This document shows positions 8,822 to 17,050 of a stretch of DNA of 19,982 nucleotides, one piece after another. The stretch spans positions 1-19,982 of the forward strand of contig DATFDL010000444.1 in assembly GCA_035252155.1 (NCBI GenBank), in the 5' to 3' direction. How positions within the stretch are numbered: the stretch's first letter is position 1; each line of letters begins with the position of its first letter. This DNA comes from JAICLL01 sp035252155. GTDB taxonomy: Bacteria > Planctomycetota > Planctomycetia > Pirellulales > JAICIG01. Under the pieces are notes generated by a model. That model saw only the letters and a list, made by a program, of their open reading frames with translations, was not told the DNA's origin and ran no database searches. A program made the position numbers and the translations under genes.

Positions 8822-8898
8822 GTAGCTCCGACACTCCGTGGCGGAGATTTACAGTCGCCAACGGCGACCGCCTCCCCGTCACGGAGTGCCGGGGCTAC
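8822..8898. repeat. GTAGC-CACTCCGTG palindrome, copy 2
   Basis: Reverse-orientation copy of 5796-5873, with arms 8822-8840 and 8880-8898 showing two differences. It lies in the 219-bp gap between the kinase and the regulator, where it could form a strong RNA hairpin and modulate the kinase-to-regulator ratio. Confidence 0.8.
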
Positions 8899-8977
8899 CG
8901 GAACGGTACTGCCGTTGACCTTTTTGCGGGATTTTGGGAAATACCACCGCCACGTCCCGCACCTCGCGTCACGTCTG

Positions 8978-8982
8978 GAGGC
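8978..8982 (+). promoter_or_regulatory. Shine-Dalgarno that decides the regulator start
   Basis: GGAGG lies six bases before ATC at 8989 in the context GGAGGCCGAACCATCGC. No in-frame ATG, GTG or TTG exists between about 8881 and 8989, and the first TTG (9046) would cut into the receiver domain. Confidence 0.6.
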
Positions 8983-8988
8983 CGAACC

Positions 8989-10371
8989 ATCGCTACCAAG
9001 CCGCCCAAGCGCCTAAAACTGCTGTTTGCCGACGACGAACCATCGTTGCAAGCCCTGATGAGCCTTGAGCTTCCACGCATGGGCCACGAGGTGACCGTCT
9101 GCCCCGACGGGGCCGTTGCCGTTGCCGCGCTGGAGCGAAATACTTACGACTGTATTCTGGTCGATCTCGATATGCCCAAGTTGTCGGGCATCGAGGTCAT
9201 CGCGCGCGCCAAGACGCTCTCGCCCGACACCGAGGCGATCGTCCTCACCGGCAAATCGTCGCTCGAAACGGCCATTGGAGCGTTGCGGCAGGGGGCGTTT
9301 GACTACCTCACCAAACCTTGCAAGTTGGCCGAGCTACAAGCGCTCTTGGCCCGCGTGGCCGAAAAACGCGAGCTGACCAATAAGTATCGAGCGCTCAAAC
9401 GGCGGCTGGAACGGGTCGAAGGCGGCTCGAAGCTCATCGGCGATTCGCGCGGCATGGAGCAAGTGCGTAAGCTGATCGCCAAGGTCGCCCCCACGCAATC
9501 GACCGTGCTGATTCTGGGCGAGACGGGCACCGGCAAGGAGCTGGTCGCGCGGGCCATTCACGACCAGAGCGCGCGGGCCGACATGCCCTTTGTGGCCATC
9601 AATTGCGGGGCATTGCCCGAAAGCTTGATCGAAAGCGAGCTGTTCGGACATCGCAAAGGGGCGTTCACTGGCGCCGACGAGCACCGTATCGGGCTGTTTG
9701 AGGTGGCCGACGGCGGTACGCTCTTTCTCGACGAAATCGGCGAGCTGCCCAAGGCGATGCAGGCGAAGTTGCTGCGAGTGCTTGAATCGGGCGAGATCCG
9801 CCGCGTAGGCGACAACGAGTCGTTCACGGTCGACGTGCGCGTGGTCTGCGCCACCCATCGCGATCTCGACGAGATGGTCGGCGAAGGCGAGTTTCGCGAA
9901 GACCTGATGTTCCGGATCAACACCTTCGAGATCCGCCTGCCGCCGCTGCGCGAGCGGCTGGAAGACATCGCCCCGCTTGCCCGGTATTTGCTCTTGCGCT
10001 TTCGTCCGACGGCCAAGCCCGACGACGAGCTGATCACGCCCGAGGCGCTGCACGCGCTCGAAGAGCACTGCTGGCCGGGCAACGTGCGCGAGCTGGCCAA
10101 CGTCATCGAACATGCCGCGATTCTCTGCGACGAGGGGCCGATCACCGAGGCAGACTTGCCGAGCCGCTTTGCCAGCCGGCGACTGCGCGGCTCGCACTTC
10201 AAGATGGTCGGCCCACCGCAAACGCTGCGTGAGATCGAGCTGCAAGTTATTCAACAAGCGCTCGACCGCCACTCCGGCAACAAGCCCAAGGCCGCCGAAG
10301 AGCTGGGCATCAGCCTGAAGACGCTCTACAACAAGCTCAACCAAGTGAGCCAGTTGGAACAATCGGCGTAA
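8989..10371 (+). CDS. NtrC-family sigma-54-dependent response regulator
   Basis: The protein has 460 residues if started at ATC 8989 (read as MATKPPKRLKLLFADDEPSL). The receiver has D15/D16, phospho-acceptor D59 in VDLDMPKLSG, T87 and K109. The AAA+ domain has Walker A GETGTGKE (177-184), the sigma-54 contact loop GAFTGA (224-229) and Walker B GGTLFLDE (242-249). A C-terminal Fis-type HTH, NKPKAAEELGISLKTLYNKL, follows. The protein activates sigma-54 promoters when phosphorylated, presumably by the kinase upstream. The common start TTG 9046 would remove the first strand and acidic pocket of the receiver. The ATC sits behind GGAGG, so it is either a real non-canonical start or a single-base ATG-to-ATC change or error. 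CTG 9019 or 9022 is a weaker alternative. I saw no sigma-54 (-24/-12) promoter in the window. Confidence 0.92.
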   Translation: MATKPPKRLKLLFADDEPSLQALMSLELPRMGHEVTVCPDGAVAVAALERNTYDCILVDLDMPKLSGIEVIARAKTLSPDTEAIVLTGKSSLETAIGALRQGAFDYLTKPCKLAELQALLARVAEKRELTNKYRALKRRLERVEGGSKLIGDSRGMEQVRKLIAKVAPTQSTVLILGETGTGKELVARAIHDQSARADMPFVAINCGALPESLIESELFGHRKGAFTGADEHRIGLFEVADGGTLFLDEIGELPKAMQAKLLRVLESGEIRRVGDNESFTVDVRVVCATHRDLDEMVGEGEFREDLMFRINTFEIRLPPLRERLEDIAPLARYLLLRFRPTAKPDDELITPEALHALEEHCWPGNVRELANVIEHAAILCDEGPITEADLPSRFASRRLRGSHFKMVGPPQTLREIELQVIQQALDRHSGNKPKAAEELGISLKTLYNKLNQVSQLEQSA

Positions 10372-10511
10372 AGTAGTAGGCACACTCCGTGTGCCGCAAC
10401 TTTGGGCGTAGCGGGTCTCGCACGAAGGACAGACCCGCCGGTATTTGACCGGCATTGGTCGATTCGACGCCGACCGTAGGAAGTTGCGGCACACGGAGTG
10501 TGCCTACTACT
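10372..10511. repeat. 140-bp palindrome immediately after the regulator stop
   Basis: The 31-bp arms (10372-10402 and 10481-10511) are perfect inverted copies. Each holds the smaller palindrome GGCACACTCCGTGTGCC or its complement. The 78-bp centre includes a further hairpin, GCGGGTCT (10411-10418) with AGACCCGC (10431-10438). The element starts at the base after the TAA and ends about four bases before a second copy of the gene's 3' end. It could act as a transcription terminator, but has no T tract. Confidence 0.9.
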
Positions 10512-10515
10512 AAAC

Positions 10516-10629
10516 GCCCTCGACCGTCACTCCGGCAACAAGCCCAAGGCCGCCGAAGAACTGGGCATCAGCCTGAAGACGCTTTACAACAATTTGAATC
10601 AGGCGAGTCAGTTGGAACAATCGACGTGA
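10516..10629 (+). pseudogene. Duplicate of the last 37 codons of the NtrC-like regulator
   Basis: This 114-bp stretch matches 10258-10371 at 101 of 114 positions by my alignment and keeps the frame to a TGA stop. It encodes ALDRHSGNKPKAAEELGISL and the rest of the Fis-type HTH with three amino-acid changes (K to N, V to A, A to T). Nine of the 13 base differences are at third codon positions, so the copy diverged while under protein selection. No start codon precedes it, since it directly abuts the palindrome. The likely reading is the tail of a second regulator gene left after a deletion, or a segmental duplication involving the palindrome. Confidence 0.85.
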
Positions 10630-10650
10630 GATAGATTTGTCCGCGCTCCA

Positions 10651-11082
10651 TCACCAGGGCTCAGCTCGCAAGGCCGCTCGGCGCGAACGCTTGGCCGCCG
10701 ACGTCCATTCGTGCCGCTCGAGCCAATCGCGCACATTCTCGCCACATTGACGAAACTCCGCTAGAGTTCCCGGGGCACCGATGCCATTGGATTGATTGAC
10801 CACAAGGGCCTCAACGTGTTCGAACGGCCTGAGCCAATCGGTGTAAACTCGCTCGATCGCAGGCAAGATGCTGTGTTCGTAGATCGCCTGATCAATCAGC
10901 CCCTGCGCCACCGCCTCGCGAATGGTTTCCTCGGCGCGGCTGATCCAACGATACGCTTCGATGCCGGTCTGAAGCCAGTTTTTGCGTCCGCCGCCGGCAT
11001 CGGTATCGCCGTTTGCTCGCGCTGAATCATCTGTGTACTCGTTGACTCGTTTCTGCGCGATGGCTAATTCCAAGGCTTCCAT
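10651..11082 (-). CDS. Hypothetical protein
   Basis: The protein has 143 residues from ATG 11082, which has GAGGG six bases upstream; this decides against the start 21 bp farther out. It is soluble, without signal peptide or TM segment. It appears mostly helical, with a centre WLQTGIEAYRWISRAEETIR and the segment PAIERVYTDWLRPFEHVEAL, and ends basic (KRSRRAALRA). I do not recognise the family. A perfect TATAAT on the minus strand at 11118-11123 is well placed for its transcription. The gene is divergent from the secreted protein gene at 11208. Confidence 0.72.
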   Translation of the reverse strand: MEALELAIAQKRVNEYTDDSARANGDTDAGGGRKNWLQTGIEAYRWISRAEETIREAVAQGLIDQAIYEHSILPAIERVYTDWLRPFEHVEALVVNQSNGIGAPGTLAEFRQCGENVRDWLERHEWTSAAKRSRRAALRAEPW

Positions 11083-11117
11083 CGAATCCCTCGTTGATCG
11101 CACCTGCCGCCCCTTAT

Positions 11118-11123
11118 ATTATA
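11118..11123 (-). promoter_or_regulatory. Candidate -10 box (TATAAT) for the hypothetical gene
   Basis: The minus strand reads CTCTATAATATAAGG, a perfect -10 in otherwise GC-rich DNA, about 36 bp upstream of ATG 11082. No good -35 hexamer is found at 16-18 bp. Confidence 0.4.
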
Positions 11124-11207
11124 GAGCATGCGATCTTGAGCGGTAGCTTAGGGTTTGCATTTTCGGGCACTCGTTTGCATCCTCAACCCGCAATCGGAGG
11201 CCGTTCG

Positions 11208-11522
11208 ATGAAATGCCGCTGTATCGTTGTCGTCTTCGGCATCACGCTGATGTTTGTAATCCCGCTGGCGCTTTGCCTCGCTGGGGGCGAACCCAAGCAG
11301 TCTGCCGCGCGGCCGGTCGCCCAACAGCCGAGCATCGCGGAGCTCGTGAAAGAAATCAAGCAGCTTCGCAAACGGGTCATCGAATTGGAAAAACGCGTTG
11401 CCGACTTAGAGGGGCACGAAGCCGAGTTCCGCGCCGACAGACATGGCGTGTTGCACGACGAACGAGGCAGGCCCGTCGGCTTTTGGGGCGTCGACGTAGA
11501 TGGCGCAGAGCTACAAAGATAA
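11208..11522 (+). CDS. Small secreted coiled-coil protein
   Basis: The protein has 104 residues from ATG 11208, with GGAGG at 11196-11200 as ribosome site. An N-terminal signal-like segment, MKCRCIVVVFGITLMFVIPL followed by ALCLAGGE, gives probable export. A short coiled coil comes next, with heptads in SIAELVKEIKQLRKRVIELE and KRVADLEGHEAE (about 44-76). The tail is hydrophilic and includes GRPVGFWGVDVDG. No catalytic motif is visible. I do not know its function; a small periplasmic or surface oligomer is the most that can be said. The longer frame from 11094 lacks a ribosome site. Confidence 0.78.
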   Translation: MKCRCIVVVFGITLMFVIPLALCLAGGEPKQSAARPVAQQPSIAELVKEIKQLRKRVIELEKRVADLEGHEAEFRADRHGVLHDERGRPVGFWGVDVDGAELQR

Positions 11523-11710
11523 AAAGATCGCGTGATAGCGGCCGATCTCCGCCACAAACCGCAGGGCACAACGTTTTTGGCGCCCGAACCCCTCTGTAGG
11601 CGGGGCCATTGCCAAGCCGGCGCAGGCAATCTAGACTTTTCCGACATTCAATCGATCGTTGGCGTGGTTGGCTAGCAAGAGGTTCTGGTCGGGCTTGCCC
11701 GAATCAGTCC

Positions 11711-14026
11711 ATGAACAAGGCGGAAAACTCGGCGAGCGGCGGCGAGGCCACACGCAGCGACGATGGCACGGTTGCCAGCCGTGAGGGGACTGACGACCAA
11801 CCTGCCAGCACGCGGAATGTCGGCCACGTGGCGGCCGGCGACGGCGCACGCCCGGCGGCTGGTCCGCTGGCGCCGCCGGTGACGGGCGATGATGCACACC
11901 CCTTCTCCGAAGAAGAATTGGGCGGCGCCGAGAGCGGCGAGCCGGGCGTTGTCACCGGGCTGGGCGGCCCCGACGACCATCAGCCGAGCCTGGCCGAACG
12001 CGTTAAAACCGTTTTAGTCGGCAAACCGCGCGATCTGCGCGACGAATCGGTCTTCAAGCATGTCTCGCTCGTGGCGTTCCTCGCCTGGGTGGGCTTGGGC
12101 GCCGACGGCCTCTCGTCATCGTGCTATGGCCCCTCGGAGGCGTATCACAATCTCAAGGGCCACTATCATCTGGCGGTGTTTCTGGCGCTGGCCACCATTC
12201 TGACGGTCGTCGTCATCTCGCGCTGCTACAGCCATATCATCGAAGCGTTTCCCAGCGGCGGCGGCGGATACCTGGTCGCTTCGAAATTGCTGGGCCGCCC
12301 GGCCGGCGTCGTATCCGGCTCGGCGTTGCTGGTCGACTACGTGCTGACGATTACCACGTCGATCGCGGCGGCCGGCGATGCTCTCTACGGCTTGCTGGGG
12401 CCTTACGTCAGCAATGCCGTTGAGTTTTTGCATCACTATCAGTTCTTCTCATGGCTGCCCGGTCCCAACGATCGCATTCTCAAGCTGTATTGCGAACTGC
12501 TGGCGATCGTCGTACTCATCGTGCTCAACCTGCGGGGCGTCCGAGAGTCGGTGACCACGCTGCTGCCGGTGTTCCTGCTGTTTCTAGTGACGCACTTCTT
12601 GTTGATCACCGGCTCGGTGTTGCTGCACCTCGGCGCCGCGGGACAAGTTTTTACCGAGGTGGCGCACAACGTGAGCGCCGACTGGCAAAGCCCGTCGCTC
12701 GGTTCGGTGTGGATGGTGGCCTTATTGCTGCGGGCGTATTCGTTCGGCGCCGGCACGTACACGGGCATCGAGGCTGTGTCGAACAGCATGCCCGTCATGC
12801 GCGAACCCCGGGTGGCCACCGCCAAGCGCACGATGATGTATATGGCCGGTTCGCTGGCCTTCACCGCCGGCGGCCTAATGCTCGGCTATCTGCTGCTCCA
12901 GATCAAGCCGATCGAGGGAGATCAGCGCACGCTGAACCAGGTGCTCACCGAGCAATTCATCGGCGACATCGGGCTGGGCACGCACGGCCTGGGCGGCGTG
13001 TTTCTGTGGGCCACCATGCTGTCGGAAGGGGCGCTGCTGTTCGTGGCCGCGCAGGCCGGCTTTATCGACGGCCCGCGCGTGCTGGCCAACATGGCCCACG
13101 ACTCGTTCATGCCCCACTGGTTCGCCAACCTTTCGGAACGGCTGGCCACGCACAACGGCATTTTGCTCATGGGCTTGGCGGCCATTTCGGCGCTGCTCTA
13201 TACCCAAGGCAACGTGACCGCGCTATTGATCATGTATTCGATCAATGTGTTTCTCACGTTTTCGCTCTCGATGATCGGCATGTGCCGGCATTGGTGGCAG
13301 TTGCGCGGACAAAACCCGCTTTGGCGGCGGCGGCTGGGCTTGTTTGTGTTCGGCGCCGCGATGTGCCTGACCATCCTGTGCGTGACCGTCTACGAGAAGT
13401 TCTCCGAAGGCGGCTACGTGACGCTCCTTGTCACGGGGCTGTTGGTGGCGGTTTGCTTCGGCAGCCGCCGCTATTATCGCGGAGTTGTGCGGCGACTAAA
13501 GCGGCTCGACGCCACGCTGGGCAACGTCACCACCACCGGCACGCCCAACCTGGCCGAGCCGGACCCCAATCAGCCGACCGCGGCGATCTTGGTCGGCGGC
13601 TACGGCGGCCTGGGCGTACACACGATGCTCAACGCGTTTCGCTTCGCACCGGGCTATTTCAAGAACTTCGTGTTTCTATCGGTCGGCGTGGTCGATTCCG
13701 GCAATTTCAAGGGAGCCGGGGCCGTCGAAGATCTACAGCATCACACGGCCGCTTCGTTGGGCCACTACATCGACCTGGCCCAGCGGCTGGGCATGCCCGC
13801 CACTTCGTTTATGGCCATCGGCACCGACGCGGTCGACGAGCTGGAAAACCTCTGCCTGGAGATCGCCAAACGGTTTCCCAAGGTGGTGTTCTTTGCCGGG
13901 CAGCTTGTCTTTCATCGCGACTCGTGGTGGCAGCGGCTGTTTCACAACCAGACGGCCTATTCGTTGCAGCGGCGACTGCAATGGGACGGCGTGCCGATGG
14001 TGATTCTGCCCACGCGCGTGCGGTAG
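11711..14026 (+). CDS. APC/KUP-superfamily permease, KimA-like (possible K+ importer)
   Basis: The protein has 771 residues from ATG 11711. A disordered, acidic N-terminal tail of about 95 residues is followed by about twelve TM helices (about 117-590). A soluble C-terminal domain of about 180 residues begins with GGYGGLGVHTMLN and ends at LPTRVR. The first helix reads GADGLSSSCYGPSEA, in which D132 and Y139 have the spacing of the ion-binding D and Y of the potassium importer KimA. VDYVLTITTSIAAAGDALY puts a DY pair (209-210) where KimA-type proteins have one. K+ import is thus a reasonable inference; general amino-acid transport (the default APC call) is the alternative. The start has no clear ribosome site, and the N-tail could begin elsewhere. 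Its stop codon is part of a hairpin shared with the convergent gene. Confidence 0.85.
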   Translation: MNKAENSASGGEATRSDDGTVASREGTDDQPASTRNVGHVAAGDGARPAAGPLAPPVTGDDAHPFSEEELGGAESGEPGVVTGLGGPDDHQPSLAERVKTVLVGKPRDLRDESVFKHVSLVAFLAWVGLGADGLSSSCYGPSEAYHNLKGHYHLAVFLALATILTVVVISRCYSHIIEAFPSGGGGYLVASKLLGRPAGVVSGSALLVDYVLTITTSIAAAGDALYGLLGPYVSNAVEFLHHYQFFSWLPGPNDRILKLYCELLAIVVLIVLNLRGVRESVTTLLPVFLLFLVTHFLLITGSVLLHLGAAGQVFTEVAHNVSADWQSPSLGSVWMVALLLRAYSFGAGTYTGIEAVSNSMPVMREPRVATAKRTMMYMAGSLAFTAGGLMLGYLLLQIKPIEGDQRTLNQVLTEQFIGDIGLGTHGLGGVFLWATMLSEGALLFVAAQAGFIDGPRVLANMAHDSFMPHWFANLSERLATHNGILLMGLAAISALLYTQGNVTALLIMYSINVFLTFSLSMIGMCRHWWQLRGQNPLWRRRLGLFVFGAAMCLTILCVTVYEKFSEGGYVTLLVTGLLVAVCFGSRRYYRGVVRRLKRLDATLGNVTTTGTPNLAEPDPNQPTAAILVGGYGGLGVHTMLNAFRFAPGYFKNFVFLSVGVVDSGNFKGAGAVEDLQHHTAASLGHYIDLAQRLGMPATSFMAIGTDAVDELENLCLEIAKRFPKVVFFAGQLVFHRDSWWQRLFHNQTAYSLQRRLQWDGVPMVILPTRVR

Positions 14027-14040
14027 ACACGCCCTACCGC
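14020..14040. terminator. Hairpin holding both stop codons of convergent genes
   Basis: GCGGTAG (14020-14026) pairs perfectly with CTACCGC (14034-14040). The 7-nt loop, ACACGCC, is exactly the spacer between the genes. The two TAG stops lie in opposite strands of the stem. There is no T run, so intrinsic termination would be weak. Confidence 0.5.
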
Positions 14041-17000
14041 GCGGAGAGCAGCTTTTGTGGCGCCTTGGGCTTGCCGAAAAACCACTCGCGGAGGCCGCGC
14101 TTTTTGGCCGGCGGGGAAGGCCGGCGGCGAACTTCTTCGCCGTCGGCGGCGCCGGCCGTGGGGTTTGCTTCCGGCTCGCCCGACGTTTCGTCCATCTCGG
14201 TATCCGCATCGACGTCGCCGCGGTTGCGTGGCGGCGTGGGGGGCGTGGGCGGCGGGGTGACGCCCGGCGGCGGCAGCAAGGTTTCGGGCTGGCGCTGCGG
14301 CTGGGCTTCCATCGGCCGCTGGATGTTGAACTCCTGTGCCCGCTCGGGCGTCGAGTATTGCCGTTGCGTTTCGGTCGTGGTTTGGCCGCCCAGCGGTGGA
14401 ATACCTTCGTTACGCGGCAGGGCGGGCGGCACTAGGCCAGCGTCCTTGAGCCAATCGACCGGCAGCTCAGGCGGCAGTGGATACATCTGCTCGACGGCGG
14501 CCAGGCTCTTGTCGATCGGCTCGTCGATCCACATGCCGCGGTTGTCGAGCCGCATGATTCCCAGGTCGTTATAAAGCTGGATGCGCTCGTCATAGTGCTG
14601 CAGCCAGGCACTCATGAAGTTGTTCTGCGAGTCGCTCAACGCTTGCAGCGACGTGAGCAGGTTTTGGGCGGCAGTCGGACCGAGGGCGCTGGGGATCTGG
14701 CCAAGCTGCACGGGCGGCGGCGGCTGGTTGAGCGCCTCGCGGGTCTGATCGACACGGCGGATGGCAATCCGCACCGCCTGCCGCTGAATCTCGAAGTTGA
14801 TCTCGAAGTTCCGCAACGATCGCATGTCGCCACGCAACTGAAAGTTGACCTGATCCTCGTAGGTGATCAAACCGCGGCGGACCTGTTGATAATTGATCAA
14901 TGCCTGGCGGTAGTTGTTCCGCTGCAAGAGCCGCGTAAGCGGTGGCGCAAACTGCACGCCCAACGTCAGGTCGCCGTTGTTGGCCTCGAACTTGGCGGGA
15001 TTGTTGCCAACTGTGCCGAGGTTGCCGTTGACAGTCAGGTTCAGGATTGAGCGCAGCGGGTTGGCGTTGAAGCAAATCAACCGCCACTGATCGACGCACG
15101 TTGCCCGCGTATTCATCCAGTCCAGGCGATGGGCGCGAGCGATGTTTAGCGCGTCCACTGTCGAAAGCTCGACCGGAACAATTACGACCGATTCCAGTCG
15201 CGCGGCGGCCTTGACCAACGCGACTTCCTGGGCCAGGTTCGAGATATTATTGGCCAGCGCGACAGCCCTATCGGCGACTTGCGAAACGTCGTCCGATTCG
15301 CTGCGCTCGCGCAGCCCCTCAAGTAGAGACTCGGTTTGTAGGAAGCGAGTTTCGAGCTGCGCCACGCGGTCGGCGATCTTTTGCCTTTCATCCCTGAAGA
15401 CCGCCCGTTCGCGCGGCGTCATCGGACGCATCCGGGCCTCGCTGCGACTTTCGAGCGTCCGCAGATCGTCGCGCATTGTGGGGAAGGCACCGCCCAATTC
15501 ACGGCGGATCGCATCGAGATCGTCCACCACCTGGGTCAATTGCTCAAATGAGGGCTGCTCCGGGAGATCACCGATTTGGTCCGTCAAATCCGAAATGGTT
15601 ACCTGCAAGCGGTTCAATCGCGGATCAATCAACTGAAATTGCTTAATCAGTGGATCATCGAAAACCATTGGCAAGTCAGGTGGCAAACCCAAGGTGCCTT
15701 GCTTGAAGGCGTCTTTCTGGTTCTCCAGCGCAATTCGGGCGGCGAGTAAGTTTGCTTTACTGGTCTCGATGCTTTGGCGGAAGAGGTCAACCTGCGTAAT
15801 GTCAATCAGACCGGCATCGAGATTGGCTTCCAGCAGCTTGAGCGTGCGGATTTGCAGATTGAGTGCGTTCTGCGCGTTGTCGATGTTTACCTGCTGCTGT
15901 AAGACGCCATAAAAACCTTGGACGCTGCCCGCGCCGCCACCGGCGCCTCCCGCAACCGCCGCGGTCACGTTGCCGCCCAAGCCGCCGGCGCCGCCGCCGC
16001 CGCCGAACCCACCAAAGCCGATTTGTCCGGCGACGCCGCCCAAGCCGCCGACGGCGTTGCCGCTGAATCCGGTGAGGCCGGTGCCGCCAAAGGCACCGCC
16101 CTTACGCGCCAGGTTTGCACCGTTGAGCGCGCCGGCGGCCCCGACTGCGACATTCAAAAACCAACCCTGCCGCCACCGCTCGTATTGGCGCAGGTTGCCC
16201 AGCAGCGTGCGCTCGGCCACCGTGAGCGTTTCGAGCGTGACGATCCGCCCGCCGCCCGACAACAGCGGCTGAATCAGGTTCATGTTAATCAGCGAATTGG
16301 TGGTGTTGCTGTGCGGCCCCGCCAACTGCCACACGAACGAGTTCGCAAAATTCACCAAAAGCGTGCCGCCTGTCGCGAACTCCTTGCTGATGAGAGCCGG
16401 CGCGCCGACCGCATTTCCGTCGGTCACGGTGAGCTGGCTGCGGGGCACCACCACATTGCGGCCTGGGATGCCCGAGGGGGTAAGCACGCCATTGCGGGCC
16501 GTGCCTGCACGCAGGAAGTTCAGCCCCGCGCCGGGATAGATTTGTGTATTGAAGCGGAACCGTTCGGAGCTGACGTCTATCGCCGACAAGTAAAGTGTCT
16601 CAAGCTGAGTCCGATGGCCGGGATAATGGATATACGAGAGCGCGAGCGCCCCCGGCAGGTCGATTTTGACCGCGCCCTCGGGCGTCATCTCGCAGTATTC
16701 GGCCATCAATTGCCGCCAACCGGGATTGACCACCGACGGCAGCTCGCCATTGATATGCCACCAGGGAGCGTGCCGTTTGCCGTCGATGTGGTGCATGTAG
16801 ACGTGCGAATACGGATCGTCGGGCGGCATCGGCGGATGATCGGGGTTGGTCGGGTCGTAGTAGCGGCTGCGCGGATCCATGTTCAAATTGAAACCCGGCG
16901 GCAGCGACCAGCGAGGGTTGTTCGATTTCTCGGCCACCAGGTAGGCCACCTCGCGATCGGCCCGCCCGCGCCAGAATGTGCGCGTACAACCGGGAGCGGC

Positions 17001-17048
17001 GAGGACGAGTGCGAGCAGTGCGACGCGCGTGAAGGGGTGCATGGCCAT
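14034..17048 (-). CDS. Very long TolC-like outer-membrane efflux lipoprotein
   Basis: The protein has 1004 residues from ATG 17048 (a second ATG is at 17042). The signal peptide ends in a lipobox, LAAPGC, with lipidated C21. Residues 30-60 include ADREVAYLVAEKSNNPRW, a signature I associate with a planctomycete TolC group. TolC-type helical pairs are visible, such as NLDAGLIDITQVDLFRQSIE and the helix ending at residue 297. Differences from a usual TolC of about 450-500 residues are a glycine-rich insertion (302-378), a coiled-coil block (about 560-680) and a proline-rich tail (about 900-990). It would form the outer-membrane duct of an efflux or secretion system; no periplasmic adaptor or inner-membrane pump is in the window. 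The frame extends to 17150, but that part is simple-repeat DNA and not protein. Confidence 0.88.
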   Translation of the reverse strand: MAMHPFTRVALLALVLAAPGCTRTFWRGRADREVAYLVAEKSNNPRWSLPPGFNLNMDPRSRYYDPTNPDHPPMPPDDPYSHVYMHHIDGKRHAPWWHINGELPSVVNPGWRQLMAEYCEMTPEGAVKIDLPGALALSYIHYPGHRTQLETLYLSAIDVSSERFRFNTQIYPGAGLNFLRAGTARNGVLTPSGIPGRNVVVPRSQLTVTDGNAVGAPALISKEFATGGTLLVNFANSFVWQLAGPHSNTTNSLINMNLIQPLLSGGGRIVTLETLTVAERTLLGNLRQYERWRQGWFLNVAVGAAGALNGANLARKGGAFGGTGLTGFSGNAVGGLGGVAGQIGFGGFGGGGGAGGLGGNVTAAVAGGAGGGAGSVQGFYGVLQQQVNIDNAQNALNLQIRTLKLLEANLDAGLIDITQVDLFRQSIETSKANLLAARIALENQKDAFKQGTLGLPPDLPMVFDDPLIKQFQLIDPRLNRLQVTISDLTDQIGDLPEQPSFEQLTQVVDDLDAIRRELGGAFPTMRDDLRTLESRSEARMRPMTPRERAVFRDERQKIADRVAQLETRFLQTESLLEGLRERSESDDVSQVADRAVALANNISNLAQEVALVKAAARLESVVIVPVELSTVDALNIARAHRLDWMNTRATCVDQWRLICFNANPLRSILNLTVNGNLGTVGNNPAKFEANNGDLTLGVQFAPPLTRLLQRNNYRQALINYQQVRRGLITYEDQVNFQLRGDMRSLRNFEINFEIQRQAVRIAIRRVDQTREALNQPPPPVQLGQIPSALGPTAAQNLLTSLQALSDSQNNFMSAWLQHYDERIQLYNDLGIMRLDNRGMWIDEPIDKSLAAVEQMYPLPPELPVDWLKDAGLVPPALPRNEGIPPLGGQTTTETQRQYSTPERAQEFNIQRPMEAQPQRQPETLLPPPGVTPPPTPPTPPRNRGDVDADTEMDETSGEPEANPTAGAADGEEVRRRPSPPAKKRGLREWFFGKPKAPQKLLSAR

Positions 17049-17050
17049 GC

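Noticed and set aside
11764..11780. TGGCACGGTTGC as a sigma-54 promoter
   Set aside because: The spacing between the GG and GC elements is too short, and the site lies within the permease coding sequence.
12451..14574. 707-codon plus frame inside the permease gene and running into the TolC-like gene
   Set aside because: The Arg/His/Gly-rich composition is typical of a GC-rich shadow frame and contains no protein motif.
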